Below, piece after piece: positions 8,533 through 18,300 of a stretch of DNA of 64,000 nt. Origin of the DNA: Neolewinella aurantiaca (GTDB lineage: Bacteria > Bacteroidota > Bacteroidia > Chitinophagales > Saprospiraceae). The stretch spans positions 62,001 through 126,000 of the forward strand of contig NZ_VOXD01000014.1 of the NCBI RefSeq assembly GCF_008014675.1, written 5' to 3'. Position 1 is the first letter of the stretch, and every line of letters begins with the position of its first letter. The translations under genes and the position numbers were made by a program. Below the pieces are notes generated by a model. The model was not told the origin of the DNA, ran no database searches, and saw nothing but the letters and a program-made list of their open reading frames with translations.

Positions 8533-8629
8533 GGGCGCGGCCGCAGGTGCGAAGTTTGCTTTTCGGAGAGGCAGTGTCGAAGGATTCTTCACCCGGCCTT
8601 TATCCTTTCTTTGCACCGGCGGTCCCGCC
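8533..8629. repeat. Inverted pair of the dispersed GC-rich element between nqrB and nqrC
   Basis: On the minus strand at 8533-8550 the sequence is GCACCTGCGGCCGCGCCC, preceded by CTTC; on the plus strand at 8613-8629 it is GCACCGGCGGTCCCGCC, preceded by CTTT. The copies are 62 bases apart and face each other's outer side. Confidence 0.6.
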
Positions 8630-8683
8630 TTGATACAACATTTCCGGAAGCCTTACGGACGTGTCCGCCAGCCGCCAAAAGTG

Positions 8684-10078
8684 CTACTGTCCGCTGGTGT
8701 TACCAACCGGGACGTAATCTGAATTTTCGTCGAACACGGGCAGGTCACCACGCTTGGTGATCAACTCGTTGCGCTGCTCGGCCATGGCTGCTGTGCGTTT
8801 GGCACGGCGGTTCATGTTGGCCTGGTAGACGTAGTGGTCGATGAGTGGAGCGAAGGTGTTCATCAGTAAGATGGAGAGCATCCAGCCTTCCGGGTAAGCG
8901 GGGTTCATCACGCGGATGATGAGGCCGATGAAAGCAATCAGGAAACCGTAGATCCATTTACCGGTTGGTGTATCGGCAGAGGAAACGGGATCGGTAGCCA
9001 TGAAGGTGATCGCAAACAGGAAGCTACCCATGATCATCTGGTAGTACCACGGAATTGCCATGAACTTGAATACACCGTCCATATCTTCGGTAAGTGCATC
9101 CATCGGAGGAGCAATAGCGTTCATCATCAGAGCACAAACAACGAAACCGATGAGGCCGCCGAAGATTACGCGGTAGTCAGCGATTTTGGTCACGATCAGG
9201 AAGATCATACCGAGTACGATCAGGGGTACGCTCATTTCACCGATAGAACCGGGGATACCACCCCAGAACATAGCATCGGTAGAGTAAACAGCCGTTACGC
9301 CTTCCCAGCCTTCTTTGGCTGCAATACCAAGCGGGGTTGCGCCGGTCCAACCGTCAACAACCGCCTGTCCTCCCGCGCCGAACTGGCTGAGGCCGACACC
9401 ACTGAAGATCCAGTCGAATAAACCGTGAGCCCAATTGTAGCTGGCCGCGAAGTACTCGGTGCCGACTTTTTCGATGCCACTCACCCAAACTTCGTCACCG
9501 GAGATGGTGGTAGGGTAAGCAAAAAAGATGAATACACGTGCGAGGAGGGCTACATTCCAGATGTTCATACCGGTTCCGCCGAAAGCTTCCTTACCGAGAA
9601 TTACGGCGAAGGCGATGGCGATGGCCAACCACAGCAGGGGAATATCGGGAGGCATGATGAGTGGAATGAGGGCTCCTGAAACCAGGAAGCCTTCTTCGAT
9701 TGCGTGGCCTTTACGGCCAGCGTAGAAGAACTCAATACCGAGGCCGACCACGTGGGTAACGACGAAGATCGGCAGGATTTGAATCAGGCCGTAAACGATC
9801 TTAAGGTGAAACCCTTCAAGCAGACCAGTATGCTCTCCCAGAGCGAGGAAGTGCTGGTGACCGATGTTCCAGGTACCGAAGATGTAAAGCACCTGCAGAG
9901 CAAGTACCACATTTACCATCAGGCGCTTAAGGTCCATACCGTCTTTGATGTGCGTGCCATCGGAAGTAACGGTATCGGGCTGAAAGAGGAAAGTGTAAAA
10001 ACCGTCAAATACGGTATGGGCCATCTTGTTTTCCTTGGATGGCTCGTACTTCTTGACGAAATCGTGTAATGCTTTCAT
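8684..10078 (-). CDS. nqrB: Na+-translocating NADH:quinone reductase subunit B
   Basis: 464 residues, longer than the approximately 410 of proteobacterial NqrB, mainly by insertions in the first and middle loops and a polar tail. NqrB is the membrane core that carries a covalent FMN and riboflavin and forms the quinone site. The flavin motif DGWTGATPLG puts the FMN threonine at about Thr248. Membrane helices fill the remainder. Start fixed by MKALHDFVKKYEPSF-like family N-terminus (here MKALHDFVKKYEPSKENK). Lies 57 bases after nqrA. Confidence 0.96.
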   Translation of the reverse strand: MKALHDFVKKYEPSKENKMAHTVFDGFYTFLFQPDTVTSDGTHIKDGMDLKRLMVNVVLALQVLYIFGTWNIGHQHFLALGEHTGLLEGFHLKIVYGLIQILPIFVVTHVVGLGIEFFYAGRKGHAIEEGFLVSGALIPLIMPPDIPLLWLAIAIAFAVILGKEAFGGTGMNIWNVALLARVFIFFAYPTTISGDEVWVSGIEKVGTEYFAASYNWAHGLFDWIFSGVGLSQFGAGGQAVVDGWTGATPLGIAAKEGWEGVTAVYSTDAMFWGGIPGSIGEMSVPLIVLGMIFLIVTKIADYRVIFGGLIGFVVCALMMNAIAPPMDALTEDMDGVFKFMAIPWYYQMIMGSFLFAITFMATDPVSSADTPTGKWIYGFLIAFIGLIIRVMNPAYPEGWMLSILLMNTFAPLIDHYVYQANMNRRAKRTAAMAEQRNELITKRGDLPVFDENSDYVPVGNTSGQ

Positions 10079-10135
10079 ATTGCTATTCTAGCTGGAGACA
10101 CACCACCGAAGTGGGCGTCGATTGTTCTTTGTGAA

Positions 10136-11752
10136 TTATCCCTGTTCGAGCATGGTGTTGAGGCCACTGCGCAGAATGTTCTGCAGGGGCTGCTTAGACA
10201 CACAGGCAAATTCTGCCAGGGCTACGTCTTCTTCTACCAGTTCGTAGATTCCGAGACCTTCCATTGCCTCAAAGTCCTGCACCAGAATGGATTTCATCAG
10301 CTGCTGGGTGTAAACATCCATTGGCATCACTGATTCGTAGACGTTGTTTACCACGAAGGCACGTTTCTCGCCGTGGGTATTGGTGGTAGCCTCGAAGTCC
10401 CCGAAAGTAGGGATTGTAGGAGATACCGATCCGCGAGGCTTAAGAGGAAGCAACCAGCCGAAGATTTCAGCTTCATTACCTTCTTTGAGTACCGTTACCT
10501 GGCTTTCAAAGTAGCCGAGGTAGCCATCGGCTCCTACTGCATCACCGGTCAGTACGTTACCGCTGATCACGCGGACATTGTCGAAGGTATTGCCAGCAAG
10601 CAACTCACCAAGATTGGCACCAGTGTAAGTACGTACATGGCGGGGAGCCGCGAGAGGTGCACCGGTAAGCGCAACTACACGCTCGGAATTGTAACGACCG
10701 TTTTTGAAGATTTCTCCAATTACGAGCACTGCATTTACATCAAGTGTCCACACTGTGTTCTCGCCAACTCCTGCTGGGTGAATGTGGTGCATTTGTACAC
10801 CAACGTTACCGGATGGGTGAGGGCCGATGAAGTAACGCTTCTCAGCGCCGCGAACGGTAGAAAAAGCAGTTTTCCCTTCTTCGCGACCGTCGAGGCCCAG
10901 ATACACGAGACCATCGGTCAGGCGACGCAGAACGTCGATTCCTGCCTGGAAAACGTCTTCGCGACCAGCGATCTGCAGTTGGCTGTTGGCAGCCAGGGGG
11001 GCAGAGTCGAAGGTGGAAATGAAAATATCACGCGGTGTTACCTCGGGGTCCGCAACAATGTTGTAGGGACGCTGGCGGATGCCAGCCCATGCGCCGCTCT
11101 CAAGGAGGAACTCGACGAGTTCCTCGCGTGAAGCACCTTCGGCAGGAACGGTATAGGTGCGGCTCACCTGATCTTTATCAGCCAGGATAACAATACTGGC
11201 GATAGACCGCTGCAGGCCACGGTTAATTTCGATCACCTCTCCGCTGACGGGGGCTACGAACTTGATCCGGTCCTTTTTCTTATCGAAGAAGATCACCTCG
11301 CCCGCTTTAACGGAGTCGCCAACTTCGACGATTACCTTGGGGATGGGCTTCAGACCGATAAAGTCCGGGGGCATGACGGCAAAACGAGTAGCAGAGATGG
11401 AACCGTCTACTACGTCAGAGGCTTTACCTTCCAGTGGAATGTCATACCCTTTATTGAGCTTGTAGGTATGCTCGCCCTCGAGATAAGCGGGCGTCTTCTT
11501 ACTGAAGAGTTCACTAATCCGGGGATACAGCCCCATATTCACCTTCTCTCCGTTGATCCCGGACTCGTTAGACTCGATAACCATGAAGTTATCGGCCACG
11601 CTGACCACGATGAAAAAGAAGATTAAAAGAGCTACGGCGGCCAGGCCGTAAAAGAGCAAATTACCCCCATCGGCTTGAGCCTGAGACTGGAAAGTAAGGT
11701 TAACCAACACCATCAGAGAGAGAATGCCGGTCAGTCGCTTAAGAGATTTCAT
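10136..11752 (-). CDS. nqrA: Na+-translocating NADH:quinone reductase subunit A with membrane-anchor extension
   Basis: 538 residues against roughly 450 for typical NqrA. The family core starts near residue 96 (YKLNKGYDIPLEGKA) and runs to the end (GVQMHHIHPAG, PRHVRTYTGANL, PMDVYTQQLMKS, LGIYELVEEDVALAEF). Before it stand a signal-peptide-like helix (residues 7-25) and a strong membrane helix at 31-52, followed by a 40-residue linker. Usual NqrA is a peripheral cytoplasmic subunit with no membrane helix. I chose the ATG at 11750-11752 since a further upstream ATG adds only unrelated residues and would place the promoter inside the gene. First gene of the operon. Confidence 0.93.
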   Translation of the reverse strand: MKSLKRLTGILSLMVLVNLTFQSQAQADGGNLLFYGLAAVALLIFFFIVVSVADNFMVIESNESGINGEKVNMGLYPRISELFSKKTPAYLEGEHTYKLNKGYDIPLEGKASDVVDGSISATRFAVMPPDFIGLKPIPKVIVEVGDSVKAGEVIFFDKKKDRIKFVAPVSGEVIEINRGLQRSIASIVILADKDQVSRTYTVPAEGASREELVEFLLESGAWAGIRQRPYNIVADPEVTPRDIFISTFDSAPLAANSQLQIAGREDVFQAGIDVLRRLTDGLVYLGLDGREEGKTAFSTVRGAEKRYFIGPHPSGNVGVQMHHIHPAGVGENTVWTLDVNAVLVIGEIFKNGRYNSERVVALTGAPLAAPRHVRTYTGANLGELLAGNTFDNVRVISGNVLTGDAVGADGYLGYFESQVTVLKEGNEAEIFGWLLPLKPRGSVSPTIPTFGDFEATTNTHGEKRAFVVNNVYESVMPMDVYTQQLMKSILVQDFEAMEGLGIYELVEEDVALAEFACVSKQPLQNILRSGLNTMLEQG

Positions 11753-11847
11753 ACGCCTGATTGCGTTAAAACTAAGATAAGTAGCTCGAGACGAGCCTGA
11801 AATTAGCCCGGAAGGCCCGTTTTTAAACGGTCTTTCCAAGTTTGCCG

Positions 11848-11855
11848 CAAAGTTA
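11848..11855 (-). promoter_or_regulatory. Candidate -7 element of the nqr operon
   Basis: On the minus strand TAACTTTG, a full match to TAnnTTTG, 95 bases upstream of the nqrA start. The predicted leader contains CCGTTTAAAAACGG, a small hairpin. No clear -33 TTG. Confidence 0.5.
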
Positions 11856-11905
11856 CAACTTCGAATGGTTCTAAGCCAGTAAGTAAGGGCCATGTTGAAT
11901 AGCAA

Positions 11906-12360
11906 CCTCTATTTAGACAAAATCTATTTAACAGCCGCCTTCTTTTTCTCCTACCTGTGTAAAAATGTACAGCCTGTTGAAAATGGATGTTAAGATGAAT
12001 TTAACCGAACAATAACCGGCCCAACGAGACATACCAAACAATTCGATTTCGCCTCGGAAACGGTAGGAAAGTAAGCAGGAGTGGTATAAACTGTCGACTT
12101 TAGTGTTCTTTAGTAAGAAGGGATGATTATCTTTATGGCTCTAAAAAAAACCTGCCGGCGTGACTATGGCACATATTTTCCGTCATGCCTAGGGAAAAGA
12201 ATCTGCTCTGATGAAGCAGCGTGTTAGTTTTTTGATTGCCAGCCTTTGGCGATGTGACAGGAGCCTTCTCCCGACAAGGGAATGGTTTTGTTTCTGAAGA
12301 CGCCTTTTGTTTTTTTAAAGAGCCATACGGCAGTGGCTACCATATTATAATCCCAACACT
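11906..12360. other. Divergent intergenic region between nqrA and the giant mosaic gene
   Basis: No gene is seen. The region is clearly AT-richer than its surroundings. A possible plus-strand -7 element TATCTTTA lies at 12128-12135. There are several T- and A-runs but no strong inverted repeat. It probably carries the promoter of the 12361 gene. Confidence 0.4.
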
Positions 12361-15300
12361 ATGAAAAAGATTTTTACACTGAGTACATGGATTTTACTGT
12401 CTATACTCTTTGTTTGTCCGCTGACAGCACAAGAAACAATGGTGTGGCCCGGAGATGCCAGCAACAATGGTGTGGCGGATGAGGCCGACCTTATATACTG
12501 GGCACGTGCATATGGCATCAAGCGTTTCGAACGCCCGGCATCTTCGATCAATTGGGTAGGGCAACCCGCGACCCCCATCTGGCCCGATACTTTCCCCAGT
12601 GGAATCAACTTTGCTCACACAGATATGGACGGTGACGGCAGGGTCTCTGGCCGCGACCTGCAGGCTTTGATGACTAATCTTCACCGCACCCATGCCCCCG
12701 CCGAACAAACCGACCCCTGGGTACTTCCTGACACGAGTGGCAACCATGAGGCCGTCCTGAGACTGATGCCCGCGGGCATTCAACTGCGGCCCGAAGGCAG
12801 TGTGCTCCTTCTGGATGTGGTTATTAACGGCCGCGAAGGCTCATTTGAGGATTTCCACAGCCTGAGCTTACGGGCCACTGTTTCACCGGGCTTACTGGCC
12901 GATTACCAAAACCTCGCTCCTGAGCTAGAGCAAGCTGCTCTCGTTTCTGGCAAAGAATTATTCACACTAGCGGGAGTAGACAGTTCTGCTCACCAACTTT
13001 CGTTTTCGGTTACCGCTATCAATCACGAGGACCGGCCAGTCAACGGTGCTATTGCCCGCATGAAACTCCCTCTGGCTGCAGACTTTGAAGCCGACTCCTT
13101 TGGCACCGCACAAATTATAGTTGACAGCCTCATATTCGTCGACTCAGACTTCACACCACATAGCCTGGCAACCTCGCCTCTGGATCTTAACACAGACGCG
13201 GGTTGTTCTTTTTCGGTCAATCCTGTATGTGGCAGTAATGGCGTCACCTACCTGAACAGTTGCTTTGCCGAGGCAGCCGGCATTACGGTTTACACCTCCG
13301 GCGCATGCTGGAACCCCGGTCTCAGTGTTGAAAACATGAACGCAGAAACCCAGTGCCCAACCGCCTACGAGCCTGTCTGCGGTTTTAACGGTGTCACTTA
13401 CGGCAATGCATGTGAAGCGGAAGCAGCAGGCGTGTTGAATTACTACTCTGGCCTTTGCGACCAGAACGCACAGGATTGCTACGACCCGGGCCTGATTGTT
13501 ATCAGCAGCGGGACCAGTGTAAATCAGGTAACGGGCGTTATTACCCTTACTTGTGAGCCCGGCAGTCTCCCGGTTTGCGGCTGCGACGGAGAACAATACG
13601 CATCAGCGTGTATGGCGGAAGCCAGCGGCGTCCGGAGTTACACCACCGGTGGGTGCGACGACAACTGCGTAAACCCGGCTCAAATTGCCAACACCGATGA
13701 TTGCGAAAGCAATACTGATTTCGTGTGTGGCTGTAACGGAGAGACATACATAAATTCGTGTTTTGCGGATGCTGCCGGCGTACTCTCTTACACTCCCGGA
13801 CCATGTAATGGTTCCTCCGGATGGTGCGACGAAGCCACAGTGATTTCGTGCGGCGACTACCTTCCTAATGAGACAACCATAGGTGCAGGCAATCAAATCA
13901 CCAGCTACCCTGGCGCCACCGGAGCATTGATGCAAGGGCCGGACCGGGTGTATGTTTTCGAAAAATCGTCCGCAGGAGACCTTCAGGTCGGGCTTGAAAT
14001 TATGACACCGGGTCTTAACATGGACCTTTTCCTTCTGACTGGTGATTGTGGAAACTACACCGTGGTTGGTTCCAGCACCTACTCCAACAATGCGACCAAT
14101 AACGAAGGCATCGTTCTGGAAGATGCGCCTAACGGCACTTACTACATCATCGTAGACCAGGGCGCAGCGGGAATAGGAGGTAACTACCGTCTTGAACTGA
14201 GCTGTGGTTACCTCGACTGCAGCCAACGGGTTCCTCTTTCCTGCGGAACGCCATACAACGGTACCAACGCAGGCGGGACAGATGACGTTAGTACCTACAC
14301 CTGCGGGCCGCAGCTGAATGTTGAGAATAATGGTCCTGAGATCGTACACACCTTCACTACCACGGAATCCGGACTCGTAACCATTGACCTGACCAATCTC
14401 AGTGCAAATCTTGAACTGTTTCTACTGAGTGAATGCAGCCGACGAAGCTGTCTTCAGTACAGCCAGAACTCCGGCACGAGTTCGGAGCAGATTGTACGCA
14501 ATCTCCCTGCAGGTACATATTACGTAGTCGTTGATGGTTACAACGGCGCGATCTCCAACTACAACCTTACGGTAGACTGCTCATCCTCCTGTGACCTGGA
14601 CCTCCAGATGCTTGGCCAGACGGGGACGGCTTGCGGGCAATCCGGAGGTAGCATCACCTTTGCAGTAACCGGTGGCAGCCCCACCTACACCGCCCATTAC
14701 GTTGGTCCTGTATGCCGTGCTGCGAGTAGCTACAACGGTCAGTTTTACTTTGGTAACCTCCCTCCCGGAGATTACGTGACCACCATTGAAGACGCCAGTG
14801 GCTGCGAGATGGTATTCAACTTCACCATTTACAATAACAACGGCGGAATGAACGGTACGATGACCCCTACCGCTGCTGGTTGTGGTGAAGAGGGGAGAAT
14901 CGATGTAAGCCTGCTTACCACCGGAGTAGCTCCCTATACTGTATACCTGAGTGGTGATCTGAACCGGGTCTTTACGACCAGTTCTGCCAACTTCGTAATC
15001 ACACCGCTCGAAGCGGGCAACTATACTGTCAGCGTAGTAGACGCAGCAGGATGTAGCTTCTCTGAATCCGTGACAATCGACGCAGCCGGAGGAAACCTCG
15101 ACGTAGAAGCCTGGGCAGAACCTGCCGGCTGTGACGGCAGCATGGGAGAGATTGTGGTCAGAGCTCCCAATGGCACCCTACCCTACTCCATCTCTCTGAG
15201 CGGCCCTGTAACCGGAGGAGCAACCGTGAATGGTTACAATTTCCGCTTGCGGTCTTTGCCCGCCGGAGCATACGTATTTACCCTGACAGACGCCTTCGGT

Positions 15301-18300
15301 TGCTCCTACACCGAAACACTGGTGGTGGCTAACGGAGACATGGAAGTCAGTGTTTCTCCAACCGCAGCCAACTGTGCCCTCCCCGGAGCAGCGAGGGTAA
15401 ACATTTCTGCTGGCACAGCGCCCTATACCATCAACTATACAGGCCCGGTATCAGGAACGATAAATACCAACGAGCAGATTACGGTTATCAATGATTTGCC
15501 CGCCGGCACGTACAATTTCTCGATCTGGGCTGCTGATGGTTGCGATGTAGCAGAAACTATTTTTGTGGAAGACAACGGCGGCAACCTCGACTTCACCGTA
15601 AATCAAATGATAGCTGCCTGCGACGGCAACAACTCAGGACTGCAACTCACCGTTACCGGAGGCACCCCTAATTATACGGTAGTGTACAGTGGTACTGTTT
15701 CCGGAAGCACAACACTCGACGGAACGGGAACAGGATGGGTAGAGTTACCTCCCGGAACCTACACCTTCACCGCTACCGACTTCGGCAACTGTTCCGCTAC
15801 AACCGAGATGACGGTGAACGGCGGACTTTCTTCCGCCAACCAATCGAGCTTCGCCACCGGCGCAGGTTGCGGACAGCTCGACAATATCCGGACCCTGCTC
15901 AGCGGAGGGGAAGCCCCCTTCTCGGTTACTGTAACGACCGATGCCTGCCCCGAAGAGAACCGGACATTTACCACCCTGGACCACGTTTTCGATCTTACCG
16001 ATCTTCCCAACTGTACTTATACTATAGAGGTGACAGATGCAAATGACTGCTTCAGCAGCCAAACAGTTTCTATTAATGTAAACCCCGACGATGACATCCT
16101 TATCCTTACGGCTCTCGACGGAGCCTGCGGCGGGACCGGAATCATTGACCTGGAAGTAACAGCAGGGGAATACCCTTACTTTATCGACTGGACAGGCCCG
16201 GTAGACGGCAACGTTAACCTTGCTTCCCAAACCTACCGGGTGAGCGACCTTCCCGCAGGCACCTACGTCTTCTCCCTGACCAACGCCGACGGTTGCGAAG
16301 CAACCGAAACCATCACTCTGCTCAACGACGGCAGCCTGGAAGTCGTCTCCAGCGTAGTAACGGATGAATGCGGCGCTCCGGATCAAATCTGGAACGATAT
16401 CGAAGGTGGCGCAGGCCCCTACACCGTAGAAGTTATCCGCCTCTGCGACGATACTCAGGTCGACGTTGTAGTGAGTGGCAACGGATTCGAAGTTGTAGAT
16501 CTCATCCCGTGTGATTACAAGATATCCGTAACCGACGTTAACGGTTGTATGACCATGCGTACCGTCACCGTTGAGCCTTACCAGTTGTTCAATACGATAG
16601 CAACCGACGGTGTATGTGGCCAATCAGGCACCCTGGATGTAATGGTGATGAACAGCTTTGCTACAGGGCCCTACTCTCTGAGCTACAGCGGACCGTCAAA
16701 TGGCATCCAGGCGAGTAATACTGGTGTATTCAACCTCACCGGACTTCCGGCAGGAACTTACACTTTAGTTGTAACGGATGCCAACGGATGCTCTGAAACA
16801 GAGACCGCCACACTTACTAACGTACCGAGCGATCTCGATTTACAGACAGCGCTCATCAACAACGATTGTGGGCAGTACAACCAACTCTGGAACGACATCA
16901 ACGGAGGCACCGGGCCATTTCAGGTGGAAGTAATCCGGCTTTGTGACGGTGTCACCGACACCAGTTTCGTACTGTCGGGCAATGGTTTTGAACTTATAGA
17001 CCTTGAAGCCTGCTGTTACAGCATCGCGGTTACCGACGCCATGGGTTGTACGGTAATGACCGAAAGCTGCGTGGAAGACCCAAGTGCTAATCTCTTCACT
17101 GTTACCCCGGTGAGCGGCCCTTGTGGCGAAAACGGACGGGTCGACCTGTCCTTCATCCGTGGAACGGCGCCTTACCAGGTGGATTACAGTGGTCCGCAAT
17201 CGGGTTCGAATACAGTAAACGGGAACATTCTTTCCATCAACGATGCGCCAGCGGGCGAGTACACGATTATGGTTACCGACGCTAACGGATGCGAAGAAAC
17301 AGAAACCGTGGTACTGGAAGGAACTACCAGTAACCTGGTTCTTCAGGCGGCCCTGATCAGCAACGATTGCGAACAGTACAACCAGGTTTGGATCGACATC
17401 TTTAACGGTACGGGGCCTTTCTCCGTTGAGGTTATCCGGCTTTGCGACAGCACAACGATGACTCAGTTTGTATCGGGAGAAGTTGGTTTTGAGCTTACTG
17501 AGCTTGCACCCTGCGACTACAAAATTATCGTTACCGATGCCGCCGGCTGTATGGTAATGGACGTCATAACCGTCTTCCCCGCACCGATCGATCTTTACAA
17601 TCTTACCGCTGTTTCCGGAGAATGTAACGAACCCGGCTCCTTTGACTTACAAATCACCCGCGGCCGCGCCCCCTATACCATCGTATACGACGGCCCGGTA
17701 AGCGACAGCCTGGTGACCGACCAGACCAGTCTGAGCCGTGAGGACCTGCCGAGTGGAGACTACACCTTCTTCGTAACCGACAGCCTGGGTTGTATCGAAA
17801 CTAATCAGTTCACTATTCAGAACACAACTTCCGATCTCGACCTGGTAACCTCACTTATCTTTAACGACTGCAACCAACTGAATCAGTTGTGGAACGACAT
17901 CGAGGGAGGAACGGCTCCCTTCAACGTGGAAGTGACCCGCTTGTGTGACGGGACCATAGACACCACCTTTACGACCAATGAGACGCAGTTCGAACTCGAC
18001 AACCGTACTCCTTGCGAGTACGCGATAACAGTCACCGACGCTACCGGCTGCACAGATGCAGAAACGATCGTAGTGCAGGGCACCTCTGCTAACCTGTTTG
18101 ATGTTGCGATTAACAATAGCTGTGACAGTAGTGGCTTCTTCCTCGACTTCATTGCAGGAACAGGGCCGTACCGCATTGCGATGTCGGGGCCGGTAACCCG
18201 TATTTACGAAGATATCGACGGTCCGCTCTACATCCCCGCTCCGGCGGGAGATTACGCCATCCGCGCTTTCAGCGCAGAAGGATGCATGGAAATGAACTTT

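Noticed and set aside
15745-16623. 292-codon minus-strand frame inside the giant mosaic gene
   Set aside because: Shadow of the repeat array; its own repeats mirror the SprB units.
17654-17671. Near match TCACCCGCGGCCGCGCCC to the dispersed element in the giant mosaic gene
   Set aside because: It falls in a conserved repeat position (TRGRAPYT), so coding constraint can explain it; not counted as a copy.
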